Positions 36,379-47,570 of a stretch of 64,000 nucleotides of DNA are shown piece after piece. The stretch is from contig NZ_CP158375.1 of assembly GCF_041021955.1 (NCBI RefSeq), forward strand, positions 3,708,501 to 3,772,500. Reading direction: 5' to 3'. Positions within the stretch are counted from its first letter, which is position 1, and every line of letters starts with the position of its first letter. The position numbers were made by a program, and so were the translations under genes. The stretch comes from Caulobacter sp. 73W (GTDB lineage Bacteria; Pseudomonadota; Alphaproteobacteria; Caulobacterales; Caulobacteraceae). The notes under the pieces were generated by a model that did no database searches, had not been told where the DNA came from, and saw nothing but the letters and a program-made list of their open reading frames with translations.

Positions 36379-37300
36379 CACGCTGCTGGTCCTTGGCGCG
36401 GCCCTCGTCGAGGGGCTGGTCGGCTATCCGGACCGGCTGCACAGGCGGCTGCCCCATCCCGTCGCCTGGCTGGGCGCGGCTATCGATTGCTGCGAGCGGC
36501 GCTGGAACGATCCCTCACGGCCGGAACAGTCCCGCCGCCTGCTCGGTGTCGCCACGGTGCTGCTGGTCGCCGGCGGCGCGGCGCTGGTCGGGGCGCTGCT
36601 GCACAACCTGCTGGGCGAAGCCTACCTGGGCGTCCTGCTCCTTATGATCCTGGGTTCACTCGGACTGGCCGCCCGCAGCCTCTACGACCACGTCGCCGCC
36701 GTCTTGAAGGCGACCGATCTCGACGCCGCCCGCGCCGCCGTCGGCCGTATCGTCGGTCGTGACACCGATGCGCTGGACGAGGCGGGCGTCGCCGCCGCGG
36801 CGCTGGAAAGCCTGGCCGAGAGCTTCTGCGACGGCTTCGTGGCGCCGATGTTCTGGTTCCTGGTCGGCGGCCTGGGCGGTCTGTTCGCCTACAAAGCGGT
36901 CAACACCGCCGACAGCATGATCGGCCATCGGGAGGAACGCTGGCGCGCCTTCGGCTGGTTCGCGGCCCGCACCGACGACGTCATGAACTGGATCCCCGCC
37001 CGTATAGCCGGCGCCCTGGTCGCCCTGGCGGCGGGGGGAGGGTGGCGCGCCATGTTTCGCGACGCCCGCAAGCACGCCTCGCCCAACGCCGGCTGGCCCG
37101 AGGCCGCCATGGCCGGGGGGCTGGGCGTCCGCCTTGGCGGCGACGCGACCTATGACGGCGCGGCGCACCAGCGACCGATCTTCGGCGATGGTCCCGCGCC
37201 CGCCATGGCCGATCTGAAACGCGGACTTGGCGTCTACCTGCGAGCCTGTGCGATCCTGGCGGCGATGTTGCTGGTCGGAGGCCTCGCTTGGCCGCGTTGA
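36371..37300 (+). CDS. cbiB: adenosylcobinamide-phosphate synthase (CbiB/CobD)
   Basis: 309-residue membrane enzyme attaching aminopropanol (phosphate) to adenosylcobyric acid. Signatures: [19 protein letters not shown] at the start, [64 protein letters not shown] and [13 protein letters not shown]. Several membrane helices. Overlaps btuD by 8 bases and cobQ by 13. Called CobD in the Pseudomonas scheme. Confidence 0.92.
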   Translation: MADTLLVLGAALVEGLVGYPDRLHRRLPHPVAWLGAAIDCCERRWNDPSRPEQSRRLLGVATVLLVAGGAALVGALLHNLLGEAYLGVLLLMILGSLGLAARSLYDHVAAVLKATDLDAARAAVGRIVGRDTDALDEAGVAAAALESLAESFCDGFVAPMFWFLVGGLGGLFAYKAVNTADSMIGHREERWRAFGWFAARTDDVMNWIPARIAGALVALAAGGGWRAMFRDARKHASPNAGWPEAAMAGGLGVRLGGDATYDGAAHQRPIFGDGPAPAMADLKRGLGVYLRACAILAAMLLVGGLAWPR

Positions 37301-38757
37301 TGATCCAGGGCTGCGGCTCGGACGTGGGCAAGTCGGTGCTGGTCGCCGGCCTTTGCCGCCTGTTCGCCAATCGCGGCCTCACCGTGCGGCCGTTCAAGCC
37401 GCAGAACATGTCCAACAACGCCGCCGTCACCGCCGACGGGGGCGAGATCGGCCGCGCCCAGGCCTTGCAGGCCATCGCCTGCCGCACGCCCCTGACCGTC
37501 CACATGAACCCCGTGCTGCTGAAGCCGCAGAGCGACGTCGGCGCCCAGGTGATCGTGCGTGGCCAGATCGCCGGGACCTGGCAGGCGCGCGGCTATCAGG
37601 AAAGGAAGGCCGCCCTGCTGGACGTGGTCCTCGACAGCTTCCGCCGGCTGGAGGCCGAAGCCGACCTGGTGATCGTCGAGGGGGCCGGCAGTCCGGCCGA
37701 GGTCAACCTGCGCGCCAACGACATCGCGAACATGGGCTTCGCCATCGCCGCCGACGTGCCGGTGGTGCTGGTCGGCGACATCGACCGTGGCCATGTGATC
37801 GCCGCCTTGGTCGGCGCCCACGCCGTGCTGGACGAGGCCGACCGGGCGATGATCCGCGGCTTCGTCATCAACAAGTTCCGGGGCGACCCGACCCTGTTCC
37901 AGGACGGGCGGACGGAGATCACCGCCCGCACGGGGTGGCCGGACCTGGGCATGGCGCCCTGGCTGGCGACGGCCAAGGCCCTGCCGGCCGAGGACGCCGT
38001 GATCCTGGACCGCGCGGCGGCGGGCAAGGGCGGCAAGGTGCGCATCCTTGTGCCCATGCTGTCGCGCATCGCCAATTTCGACGACTTCGATCCCCTGAGG
38101 ACCGAGCCGTCCGTGGACTTCGCCTTCGTGCCTCCGGGCACGCCGCTGCCGGGCGACGCCGACCTCGTCATCCTTCCGGGGACCAAGGCGACCCTGACGG
38201 ATCTGGACTTCCTGCGGGGGCAGGGGTGGGACATCGACCTGGCCGCCCACCTGCGCCGGGGCGGACGGGTGCTGGGCGTCTGCGGCGGCTTCCAGATGCT
38301 GGGCCGCAAGGTCTCTGATCCGGAGGGGATCGAGGGACCGCCGGGCGAGGCCGAGGGGCTGGGCCTGCTGGACGTCGAGACGGTGCTGACCGGCGACAAG
38401 GTGCTGCGTCCGGTCGCCGGCCGTCTGGCCGACGGCGACGCACGGTTCGAAGGCTACGAGATGCACGTCGGTCGCACCCATGGCCAGGGCCTGCAGCGGC
38501 CGCTGCTGGTGTTCGACGACGGCGCGGGCGAGGGGGCGGTCAGCGCCGACGGTCGTGTCGCCGGGGCCTATGTCCATGGCCTGTTCAATGCCGGCGAGGT
38601 GCGGGCGGCCTTCCTCGCCCAGCTCGGCGCGGCGTCCACGGGCGCGGACCAGGCCGCCGCCGTCGACGCGGCTCTGGACGAGATCGCCAAGATGCTGGAA
38701 CGGTCGCTCGACATCTCCGCCCTGGCGCGGCTGGCCGGCCTCAAGGATCACCCATGA
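37288..38757 (+). CDS. cobQ: cobyric acid synthase
   Basis: 489-residue glutamine-dependent amidotransferase converting adenosylcobyrinic acid a,c-diamide to cobyric acid. N-terminal P-loop-like [51 protein letters not shown]-terminal class I glutaminase with the Cys in [11 protein letters not shown] and His in YVHGLF. TTG start at 37288 chosen: GGAGG ends 6 bases before it and MAALMIQG fits the family N-terminus; ATG 37300 lies 18 bases after that site. No genes for the earlier corrin steps are in the window. Confidence 0.9.
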   Translation: MAALMIQGCGSDVGKSVLVAGLCRLFANRGLTVRPFKPQNMSNNAAVTADGGEIGRAQALQAIACRTPLTVHMNPVLLKPQSDVGAQVIVRGQIAGTWQARGYQERKAALLDVVLDSFRRLEAEADLVIVEGAGSPAEVNLRANDIANMGFAIAADVPVVLVGDIDRGHVIAALVGAHAVLDEADRAMIRGFVINKFRGDPTLFQDGRTEITARTGWPDLGMAPWLATAKALPAEDAVILDRAAAGKGGKVRILVPMLSRIANFDDFDPLRTEPSVDFAFVPPGTPLPGDADLVILPGTKATLTDLDFLRGQGWDIDLAAHLRRGGRVLGVCGGFQMLGRKVSDPEGIEGPPGEAEGLGLLDVETVLTGDKVLRPVAGRLADGDARFEGYEMHVGRTHGQGLQRPLLVFDDGAGEGAVSADGRVAGAYVHGLFNAGEVRAAFLAQLGAASTGADQAAAVDAALDEIAKMLERSLDISALARLAGLKDHP

Positions 38758-39776
38758 CCATCGCTCCCCTCGACCTGTCGCGTGAGCCGCAGTTCCGCGC
38801 CCTGATCGACGGCAAGGCCAAGCCGCCAGGCTCGCTTGGCCAGATCGAGGATCTGGCGGTCCAACTCGCCCTGATCGCCGACCGCCCGGACCCGGACGGG
38901 GAGTACGCCCTGCTGCTGGTCTTCGCCGGCGATCACGGCCTGACCGAGTCCGGCGTGTCGGCCTATCCGTCCGAAGTGACCACGGCCATGGTCGCGACCT
39001 TCCTAGCCGACCGCGCCAGCGCCAGCGCCTTCGCCCGCGCTGCGGGGGCCAAGGTGCGCGTGGTCGACGCCGGGGTAGCCAGCGACCTGCCGGAGCATGA
39101 GCGCCTGATCCAGGCCAAGGTGCGCAAGGGGACGCGCAACGCCGCCGTCGAGCCGGCCCTGACGGCCGAGGAGGTGGAGCAGGCCCTCGAACACGGCGCC
39201 CGGATCGCCCGCGACGTGGCGGCCGAGGGTTTCGACATCCTGATGCTGGGCGAGATGGGCATCGGCAACACCGCCTCAGCCGCCCTGATCATGCACCGCC
39301 TGACCCCCGCCCCGCTGGACGCCTGCATCGGTCAAGGAACCGGCCATACGCCGGAAGGCATGGCCCGCAAGCGCGCCGCGATCCAGCAGGCCGCCGACCG
39401 TTCCGACGCTGTCGCGCCGCTCGACGTCCTGGCGCAGTTCGGCGGGCTGGAGATCGTCATGATGGCGGGCGCCATTCTCGGCGCGGCGCAGGTGCGGCGG
39501 CCCGTGGTGGTCGATGGCTTCATCTGCACGGCGGCGGCCCTGGCGGCGGTGCGGATCGAGCCGGCCGTCCGCGACTACCTGATCTTCGCCCATCGCTCCG
39601 CCGAGCACGGACACGCCCTGATGCTTGAAGCGTTGGACGCCCGGCCGCTGCTGAACCTGGACATGCGGCTGGGGGAGGGGACCGGCGCCCTATTGGCCCT
39701 GCCTATCATACGCGCCGCCGCTCGGCTGCTGACCGACGTGGCCAGCCTCGACGACGTGATGGCGGGGCGGCTCTAG
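38754..39776 (+). CDS. cobT: nicotinate-nucleotide-dimethylbenzimidazole phosphoribosyltransferase
   Basis: 340-residue CobT making alpha-ribazole phosphate, the lower-ligand nucleotide precursor. Motifs: [17 protein letters not shown] near the N-terminus, [50 protein letters not shown] glycine loop and [12 protein letters not shown], then the catalytic Glu region [15 protein letters not shown]. Overlaps cobQ by 4 bases; one base separates it from cobS. Confidence 0.94.
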   Translation: MTIAPLDLSREPQFRALIDGKAKPPGSLGQIEDLAVQLALIADRPDPDGEYALLLVFAGDHGLTESGVSAYPSEVTTAMVATFLADRASASAFARAAGAKVRVVDAGVASDLPEHERLIQAKVRKGTRNAAVEPALTAEEVEQALEHGARIARDVAAEGFDILMLGEMGIGNTASAALIMHRLTPAPLDACIGQGTGHTPEGMARKRAAIQQAADRSDAVAPLDVLAQFGGLEIVMMAGAILGAAQVRRPVVVDGFICTAAALAAVRIEPAVRDYLIFAHRSAEHGHALMLEALDARPLLNLDMRLGEGTGALLALPIIRAAARLLTDVASLDDVMAGRL

Positions 39777-39777
39777 G

Positions 39778-40533
39778 ATGCTGCGCCGGCAGGTCGAGCT
39801 GTTCTTCTGCGCGGTGCAGTTCTTGACCCGCCTGCCGACGCCCGCCCTGCCGCGCTTCGAGCCCGAATGGACCACCCGCAGCGCCCACTGGTTTCCCCTG
39901 GTGGGCCAACTGGTCGGGGGGATGTCGGCCCTGGTCCTGCTGGGCGCGGCCCATCTGTGGAACAGCTGGATCGCGGCCCTGCTGGCGGTCGGTGGGGGCG
40001 TCCTGGTCACCGGCGCCTTCCATGAGGACGGCCTGGCCGATACCGCCGACGGCCTGGGCTGCGGCCAGACGCCGGAGCGTCGGCTGCAGATCATGAAGGA
40101 CAGCCGAGTCGGGACCTACGGCGTCATCGCCCTGGTCCTCATCCTCGGCCTGAAGATCGCCGCCTTGGCCTCGCTGGCTCCAGCTCTCGCGGCTCTGGGC
40201 CTGCTCGCCGCGCATGGCGCGGGACGGGCGGCGGCGGTCGGGGTCATGCGCCTGTCGCCCTATGCCGGCGACGCCCTGGCCGCCAAGTGGACGCCGGTCC
40301 CCGACGGCGTGCGCTGGGGCGAAGTGACGATGGCGCTGCTCATCGCCGCCTGGCCGCTGGTCCTGTTGCCGTCCTTGAATGTCGCCCTCGGCCTGGCGAT
40401 CGGCGGCGTCCTCGCCCTGGCCATCGTCCTGCTGGCCCGACGCCTGATCGGCGGCCATACCGGCGACGTCCTTGGCGCGGTGGAGCAGGTGTTCGAACTG
40501 GGCTTCCTGCTGGGCCTCGCCGCCGCTCTCTAG
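39778..40533 (+). CDS. cobS: adenosylcobinamide-GDP ribazoletransferase (cobalamin synthase)
   Basis: 251-residue polytopic membrane enzyme joining adenosylcobinamide-GDP with alpha-ribazole. Signatures: VQFLTRLPTPALP, WFPLVGQLVGG, GAFHEDGLADTADGLGCG, MKDSRVGTYG and GGHTGDVLGAVEQVFE. The Asp/Glu-rich HEDGLADTADG forms the metal-binding active site. Last gene of the B12 operon; its stop overlaps a convergent unknown gene by 4 bases. Confidence 0.94.
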   Translation: MLRRQVELFFCAVQFLTRLPTPALPRFEPEWTTRSAHWFPLVGQLVGGMSALVLLGAAHLWNSWIAALLAVGGGVLVTGAFHEDGLADTADGLGCGQTPERRLQIMKDSRVGTYGVIALVLILGLKIAALASLAPALAALGLLAAHGAGRAAAVGVMRLSPYAGDALAAKWTPVPDGVRWGEVTMALLIAAWPLVLLPSLNVALGLAIGGVLALAIVLLARRLIGGHTGDVLGAVEQVFELGFLLGLAAAL

Positions 40534-40904
40534 AACCGCGCGGGCGTCAGGGTGATGGGGATCGGCCGGTCTAGGGATTCCCAGCCCCGTTCGGCGATCA
40601 CGTCGTTGCTCTCCACCGCCTGCCGTCCCTCCGCCAGCGACCAGGTGACATGATAGAAGCCGCCGCCGGGCCGGTTGCTGGTCCCGTCGATGCGCATGAC
40701 CATGGCCTGCACGCCGCGCCGGTCGTCCGTCCTTCCGACGATTTCGCCCTTTACGGCCGAGGGCAGGGGCGTGTCGGCCGACGCATCGGCCTGTAGGGTC
40801 ACATGGTCGGCGATCGGATGCTCATAGGCTGGCGGAAACCGCAGCAGCAAAGCTTCGCGTTCCCCTCGGTCCAGTTTCCAGCCCGTCACGGTCTTGTCGG
40901 TCAT
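40530..40904 (-). CDS. conserved protein of unknown function
   Basis: 124-residue soluble protein beginning MTDKTVTGWKLD. Notable stretches are REALLLRFPPAYEHPIADHVTL, GGGFYHVTWSL and AVESNDVI. I know of similar short proteins in other alphaproteobacteria but no function. ATG 40904 has GGAG six bases upstream; longer starts at 40907 and 40916 are possible. Convergent with cobS. Confidence 0.65.
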   Translation of the reverse strand: MTDKTVTGWKLDRGEREALLLRFPPAYEHPIADHVTLQADASADTPLPSAVKGEIVGRTDDRRGVQAMVMRIDGTSNRPGGGFYHVTWSLAEGRQAVESNDVIAERGWESLDRPIPITLTPARF

Positions 40905-41030
40905 CATCGTCTCCATGACCCCGCAAGTCATCGCGAGGCGGGATCGTTCCCGCCATCCTGATGACGGCTGCCGCCACTTTCTGGCGTAGGGTGGCTGTAG
41001 CCTTTCTCTCGATAGCCAAGGAGACGCGCG

Positions 41031-43298
41031 ATGGACGGTGAAGCAACCGACGACAGGCTTGGCCGTTCAGGCCTCATGAGCCCCCTCGACGACGCCGTCC
41101 GCTTCGCCGCCCACTCGTCCGGAGGCGCGAGCGCCCTCGACCGCTATCTGAAGGTCCGCCGCGCCACCGAGGCTCTGGCCGCACCCCTGACGGCCGAGGA
41201 CCAGTCGGCCCAGTCGATGCCGGACGCCAGCCCCGCCAAGTGGCACTTGGCGCACACCACCTGGTTCTTCGAGACCTTCATCCTGGCGGAGAAGGGTCCC
41301 GGCTACCGGCCGTTCGACGCGCTCTACTCCTATCTGTTCAACTCCTATTACGAGGCGCTCGGTCCTCGTCAGCCCCGCCCGCAGCGCGGCCTGCTGACCC
41401 GCCCGGCGGCGTCCGAAATCATCGACTATCGCCGCCATGTCGACGCCGCCATGACCCGCCTGCTGCAGGACTTCGACCCCGCGCTCGAGCCGCTGCTGGC
41501 CCTGGGTCTGGCGCATGAGGAGCAGCACCAGGAGCTGATGCTCATGGACGTGCTGCACCTGTTCTCCAACTCGCCCCTCGATCCCGCCTATGCGCGCGGC
41601 CGGTTGGTGGGCGAGGCCAAGGCCGAACCGCTGGGCTTCGTCGCCTTCGAGGGCGGTCTGGTTCAGATCGGCCACGACGGTCGCGGCTTCGCCTTCGACA
41701 ACGAAGGCCCGCGTCACAAGGTCTACCTGGAACCGTTCGAACTGGCGGACCGCGCCGTGACCAATGGCGAATGGCTGGCCTTCATGGATGACGGCGGCTA
41801 CCGGCGGCCGGAATTCTGGCTGTCCGACGGTTGGGCCAAGGTCCAGGCCGAGCTGTGGGAAGCGCCGCTCTACTGGCGCCGCGCCGGCGGCGGCTGGAAG
41901 GCCATGACCCTGCGCGGTCTGGCTCCCCTCGATCCGGCCGCCCCGGTGGTCCATGTCAGCTACTTCGAGGCCGCCGCCTACGCCGCCTGGGCTGGCGCGC
42001 GCCTGCCTACGGAAGCGGAGTGGGAGCATGCCGCCGCCTCGGCCAAGGTCGATGGCGGCGACCTCTCGTCCGGCGCCCTGAACCCGCGTCCCGCGCCAGC
42101 CGGACCAGGGCTGCGCCAGATGTTCGGCGATGTCTGGGAATGGACCGCAAGCGCCTACGCCGCCTATCCCGGGTTCGAGCCCGGCCCCGGCGCGGTGGGC
42201 GAGTACAACGGCAAGTTCATGTCAGGCCAGATGGTCCTTCGCGGCGGCGCTTGCGTCACGCCGCAGGGCCATGTGCGCGCCAGCTACCGCAACTTCTACT
42301 ATCCGCATCAGCGCTGGATGTTCTCCGGTCTGCGGCTGGCCCGCGATGCTCGCCGCAAGGCCGAGCCGGCGCCGGAACTGTCCACCTTCGAGCGTGACGT
42401 GATCGCGGGTCTTTCCGCGTCGCCCAAGACCCTGCCGCCGAAGTACTTCTACGACGCCGAAGGCTCGCGCCTGTTCGAGGCGATCTGCGAGACGCCGGAG
42501 TACTATCCGACCCGCACCGAGACGGCGCTGCTGAAAGAGATCGCCCCCGAACTGGCCGCCGCCATTCCCGACGGCGCGGCGCTGGTGGAGTTCGGCAGCG
42601 GCGCCAGCGTGAAGACCCGACTATTGCTGGACGCCGCGCCGCACATCGCCGCCTACGCTCCCATCGACATCAGCCCCACCGCACTGGCCGACGCGGCCGA
42701 GGCGATCCGCGCCGACTATCCGAACTTGCTCGTCGCTCCGTTGATGGACGACTTCACCACCGCCCTGCGCCTGCCGCCGGCCCTGGGCGATCGTCCGCGC
42801 GTCGGTTTCTTCCCGGGCTCGACCATCGGCAACTTCACGCCGGATGAGGCCGCCGCCTTCCTGCGCAGCGCCCGCCGTCTGCTGGGCGAGGGCGCGACCT
42901 TCATCCTCGGCGCCGATCAGGTGAAGGACGAGGCGACCCTGGTGGCCGCCTATGACGACAGCGCCGGCGTCACCGCGGCCTTCAACAAGAACGTCCTGGC
43001 GCGCATCAACCACGAGGCGGGCGGCGACTTCGACCTCGACGGCTTCGAGCACCTGGCCCTGTGGAACGCCCTGGAGCAGCGCATGGAGATGCACCTGCTC
43101 AGCACTGGCAGTCAGCTCGCCCACGCGGCCGGCCGCGGCTTCCGCTTCGCCGCGGGCGAGACCATCCACACCGAGAACGCGTACAAGTTCACGCCCCAGC
43201 GCGTGGTCGACCTGGCGGAGCAGGCTGGTTGGCGCGTCGATCGCCAGTGGATCAGCCCGGCTCCTGCCTTCGGTGTGTTCCTGCTGACGGCGGTCTGA
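41031..43298 (+). CDS. EgtB-EgtD fusion: ergothioneine sulfoxide synthase joined to histidine trimethyltransferase
   Basis: 755-residue single frame. Residues about 35-185 form a DinB-like domain with iron ligands His72 or His75 (KWHLAHTTWFF) and His162/His166 (AHEEQHQE). About 190-440 is an FGE-sulfatase-like domain (VTNGEWLAFMDDGGY, RLPTEAEWEHAA, GDVWEWTAS, VLRGGACVTP, ASYRNFYYPHQRWMFSGLRLARD). About 451-755 is an EgtD-type methyltransferase: KYFYDAEGSRLFEAI, YYPTRTE, SAM site EFGSGASVKTR at 520-530, GSTIGNF. Order matches OvoA, but the methyltransferase is EgtD-like, so ergothioneine is the likely product. The TENAYKF segment has Ala where I recall Ser in EgtD. AAGGAG lies 7 bases before ATG 41031. 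Confidence 0.88.
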   Translation: MDGEATDDRLGRSGLMSPLDDAVRFAAHSSGGASALDRYLKVRRATEALAAPLTAEDQSAQSMPDASPAKWHLAHTTWFFETFILAEKGPGYRPFDALYSYLFNSYYEALGPRQPRPQRGLLTRPAASEIIDYRRHVDAAMTRLLQDFDPALEPLLALGLAHEEQHQELMLMDVLHLFSNSPLDPAYARGRLVGEAKAEPLGFVAFEGGLVQIGHDGRGFAFDNEGPRHKVYLEPFELADRAVTNGEWLAFMDDGGYRRPEFWLSDGWAKVQAELWEAPLYWRRAGGGWKAMTLRGLAPLDPAAPVVHVSYFEAAAYAAWAGARLPTEAEWEHAAASAKVDGGDLSSGALNPRPAPAGPGLRQMFGDVWEWTASAYAAYPGFEPGPGAVGEYNGKFMSGQMVLRGGACVTPQGHVRASYRNFYYPHQRWMFSGLRLARDARRKAEPAPELSTFERDVIAGLSASPKTLPPKYFYDAEGSRLFEAICETPEYYPTRTETALLKEIAPELAAAIPDGAALVEFGSGASVKTRLLLDAAPHIAAYAPIDISPTALADAAEAIRADYPNLLVAPLMDDFTTALRLPPALGDRPRVGFFPGSTIGNFTPDEAAAFLRSARRLLGEGATFILGADQVKDEATLVAAYDDSAGVTAAFNKNVLARINHEAGGDFDLDGFEHLALWNALEQRMEMHLLSTGSQLAHAAGRGFRFAAGETIHTENAYKFTPQRVVDLAEQAGWRVDRQWISPAPAFGVFLLTAV

Positions 43299-43390
43299 GG
43301 GCGCGGCGGCGATAAAGTCGCAGCCGGTATCTGGAATGGTGCGGTGCGAAGGCTGGTGTTCTTGACCGGCGCGCGTTAGCAGACCGCACC

Positions 43391-45019
<1,629 letters not shown>

Positions 45020-45040
45020 GGGACCTGGCCCGCTCCTTAA

Positions 45041-45060
45041 CTGTGATTTTCAGATCACAG
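45041..45060. promoter_or_regulatory. inverted repeat between ABC-F and DUF2147 genes
   Basis: CTGTGAT (45041-45047) and ATCACAG (45054-45060) are perfect 7-bp arms with a 6-base centre. It contains TGTGA and TCACA half-sites but 8 bases apart, not the 6 of a standard CRP box. A perfect palindrome TGCGGCGCCGCA follows at 45070-45081. Regulator unknown; a short transcript hairpin is the alternative. Confidence 0.35.
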
Positions 45061-45120
45061 GGATAGGCATGCGGCGCCGCAGCATCTTGCGTTGCATCCG
45101 CGATGCCCTACATCGGCTCC

Positions 45121-45540
45121 ATGCATCGATCAATTGTCACCGCTGTTGTGGCTGTAGCCGCGTTTCTGTTCGCGGGGGCCGCCTTGGCTGAGCCCGTCAC
45201 CACCGACGCGTTCGGCGTTTGGCGGAACCCCAAGGACAACGTGCGCGTCGAGATCCGGCCGTGCGGCGACGCCGCCTGCGGCACCGTGATCTGGGCGTCG
45301 CCCAAGGCGCAGGCAAAGGCGCGCCATGCCGGCACCGAACGGCTGGTCGGGACTCAGGTGCTCAAGAACCTCGAACTTGATGAACGCCGCGGCGTGTGGC
45401 GCGGCAAGGTCTTCGTCCCGGAACTGAACCGCAACTTCACCGGCCTGGCCGAGCCGGTTGACGCCGGGCGCCTGCTGGCCAAGGGCTGCGTCATCGGCGG
45501 TCTGCTCTGCAAGAGCCAGGTCTGGACCAAGGTCATCTGA
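45121..45540 (+). CDS. secreted DUF2147 family protein
   Basis: 139-residue exported protein, signal peptide cut near GAALAEP. The mature domain has the DUF2147 pattern GVWRNPKDNVRVEIRPCGDAACG, WASPKAQAKA, VGTQVLKNLE and LLCKSQVWTKV, a lipocalin-like beta barrel of unknown ligand. ATG 45121 places the signal peptide correctly; ATG 45103 would add six residues. Neither start has a good ribosome site. Confidence 0.8.
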   Translation: MHRSIVTAVVAVAAFLFAGAALAEPVTTDAFGVWRNPKDNVRVEIRPCGDAACGTVIWASPKAQAKARHAGTERLVGTQVLKNLELDERRGVWRGKVFVPELNRNFTGLAEPVDAGRLLAKGCVIGGLLCKSQVWTKVI

Positions 45541-45605
45541 GGCGACGGCGCGGAACGCGGGACCGCCCGGTTCCACGCCGCCGCTCTGAAGAATGCGCCG
45601 TCGGC

Positions 45606-46565
45606 CTAGTCGAAGGCGGACAGCGGAATTGACACCAGGCTGAAGGGCAGCGCCGGATCGCCCGAGGCGCGGCGGTTCAATTGACTGTTCGCGACGACCA
45701 GGCGGTCGCCGCTGATCGCCGCGGTCGCCGGCCAGGCCAGCTCCGCCGGCTTGATCCGTTTCGTCTCCTTCGCCGTCAGCAGGTCGGGCGACATCCGCAG
45801 GGCCACGACTTCGCCCGCCGACTGCCTTACGACGAACAGCCGCTGCCCTTGCAGAACCAGGCCGTCGCCGCTGGACAGCGCCGCGCCGCCCGTGTCGATG
45901 GCCGCCACTTCGCGGGTTTTGGTGTCGATCCGGAACAGCCGGCCGGTCTTGGCGTGGACGACGATCAGATGCCGACCGTCCGGCGTGGCGGTGATGCCGT
46001 TCAGGTTCGGCTCCTCGCCGAAATCCAGGGCCGTGCCCTCGAACTTCAGCCAGGGCTCCAGCACCGCGTCGGCGATCGCATTGCGCGGCACGCGCCACAG
46101 CATCTGACGCAGGGAGTTGGTGAAATAGGCGGCGTTCGGCGTGAGCACGACGTCGTTGATCAACCACGGCCCTTGCGGCGTGGTGAACCGGGCCAGGCGA
46201 CGGCCGCTGGCGATATCGACCACATGCATGGAGCCATCACGGGCGCCGGCGACCCAGATCCGGCCTTCGCCGTCCGGCTTCAAGCCCAAGGCCACCGACT
46301 TGGGCGTCGCGGGCCGGGCGTTCGCCAGGCCCAGCGGATCGCTTACGACCGAGGTCGCCCCGGTCGTCGGATCGACCCGGAAGATGACGCCGGTATTGGC
46401 GCTGTTGGTGTAGAGGACCCCCGTCGCCGGATCAGCGGCGACGCCCTCCGGATAGGCGGCGGCTTCAGGGAGCGGCAGGGTCCTGATCTTGTCCTGCGCC
46501 GTGGCGACATGCGGCAGGCTGAGGGCGGCGCCTACAGCCGCGCCGACGATCCATCTGGCCTTCAT
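45606..46565 (-). CDS. secreted SMP-30/NHL-type beta-propeller protein
   Basis: 319-residue exported protein (signal cut after HVATAQ). Repeated propeller blades of SMP-30/gluconolactonase type are visible: YPEGVAADPATGVLYTNSANTGVIFRVD, GRIWVAGARDGSMHVVDIASG, WLINDVVLTPNAAYFTNS, NLNGITATPDGRHLIVVHAKTGRLFRID. The Asn in NGITATPDG and Asn/Asp in LINDV match metal-site positions of lactonases. Lactonase activity is inference; it could be a plain binding propeller. Confidence 0.75.
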   Translation of the reverse strand: MKARWIVGAAVGAALSLPHVATAQDKIRTLPLPEAAAYPEGVAADPATGVLYTNSANTGVIFRVDPTTGATSVVSDPLGLANARPATPKSVALGLKPDGEGRIWVAGARDGSMHVVDIASGRRLARFTTPQGPWLINDVVLTPNAAYFTNSLRQMLWRVPRNAIADAVLEPWLKFEGTALDFGEEPNLNGITATPDGRHLIVVHAKTGRLFRIDTKTREVAAIDTGGAALSSGDGLVLQGQRLFVVRQSAGEVVALRMSPDLLTAKETKRIKPAELAWPATAAISGDRLVVANSQLNRRASGDPALPFSLVSIPLSAFD

Positions 46566-46603
46566 CGTTTCTCTCCTTTGGGACAGCCGGGGGCGCCGTC
46601 CAT

Positions 46604-47077
46604 CTAACCCTCGGCAAAGGCGCTGGCAGCCTTGCCGTCATACTGACCGGCGAAGCTGGTCTTCAGGTGGGCCATGATCATCCCGACGTTGGCGCCGGGG
46701 TTCTTGGCCTTGAAGTCGTCGATGGCCTCTCGCAGTTGCGCTTCCGTCATCTGCTTGGGGCCGTACGAGGACAGGATCGCCAGTTCGGTTTCAGCCGCCT
46801 TCGTCCGCTCGTCCACTTTCGATGCGTCGCCGCCTGTTTCGATCAGACGCGCGCGTTCGGTCGCGAGGTTCTCCAGCGTCAGCTTCGTGTTCTTCAGGAA
46901 CTTGGCGACAGTCGCGACGACCTTTTCGTCAGTGACTTGCGTCACGCCGCGCTTGAATTCCTCGGTCGTGATCTGCGTCGCTTCGCCGATCAATGTAGTC
47001 AGCACGTCGGCCTTCAGACGGTCGTTCTGCTTGCGCGCCGCCAGTTGGTCCGCCTTGAGCTCGTCGAGCAAAGCCAT
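46604..47077 (-). CDS. GatB/YqeY domain protein
   Basis: 157-residue YqeY-type protein: a four-helix N-terminal bundle (MALLDELKADQLAARKQND, KADVLTTLIGEATQ) and a C-terminal GatB-like three-helix module (LPKQMTEAQLREAIDDFKA, ANVGMIMAHLK). YqeY homologues resemble the tRNA-binding tail of GatB; cellular role not established. Gap 47078-47226 shows no gene. Confidence 0.88.
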   Translation of the reverse strand: MALLDELKADQLAARKQNDRLKADVLTTLIGEATQITTEEFKRGVTQVTDEKVVATVAKFLKNTKLTLENLATERARLIETGGDASKVDERTKAAETELAILSSYGPKQMTEAQLREAIDDFKAKNPGANVGMIMAHLKTSFAGQYDGKAASAFAEG

Positions 47078-47226
47078 GTCGTCGTCCTTTCAGGTCACTC
47101 TATTCGGTGGTGCTGTAGTGGGGTGGCGACGCAGCGCTTCAAGAGTGTGGTCGACCGGGGCGCATGGCGGTCATCCGTTGATGGTGTTACAGGCCCGCGC
47201 AACGAACCAGTCGAGAAGCTTAGGCG

Positions 47227-47559
47227 ATGATTCAACCAACCGCGACGTTCAAGGATAACCTTCAGAAGCTGCCGAGCGTCGAGGGCGTCCAGCGCATCGA
47301 TCTTCGCGATTCCGAAGGCGCGGTGGTCGCCAGCATCGAGAACCAGCCGGGCAAGCAAGGCTCCCTGGCGGTCTACAACTACCTCAGGCAGGTCTCCGAC
47401 ATCCTGGACGCCAAGGCGGCCGAGCATGGCCTGCTGGTGTTCGGCGAGCATACCGACGACGCCCGCAACCGTCCGGGCGCCCATCCCAATGTCGATCGCC
47501 TGATCGCCATCGCCGACGGCGGGGCCCCGCTGACGATCGACGTCGTCACCGGGGGCTGA
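47227..47559 (+). CDS. DUF2322-like small protein
   Basis: 110-residue soluble protein. Segments FKDNLQKLPSVEGVQRIDL, ENQPGKQGSLAVYNYLR, LLVFGEHTDDARNRPGAHPN and DRLIAIA match what I recall of DUF2322; function unknown. No signal or membrane segment. It ends 11 bp before the stop of the convergent GH130 gene. Confidence 0.65.
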   Translation: MIQPTATFKDNLQKLPSVEGVQRIDLRDSEGAVVASIENQPGKQGSLAVYNYLRQVSDILDAKAAEHGLLVFGEHTDDARNRPGAHPNVDRLIAIADGGAPLTIDVVTGG

Positions 47560-47570
47560 CCAGCCGAGCC

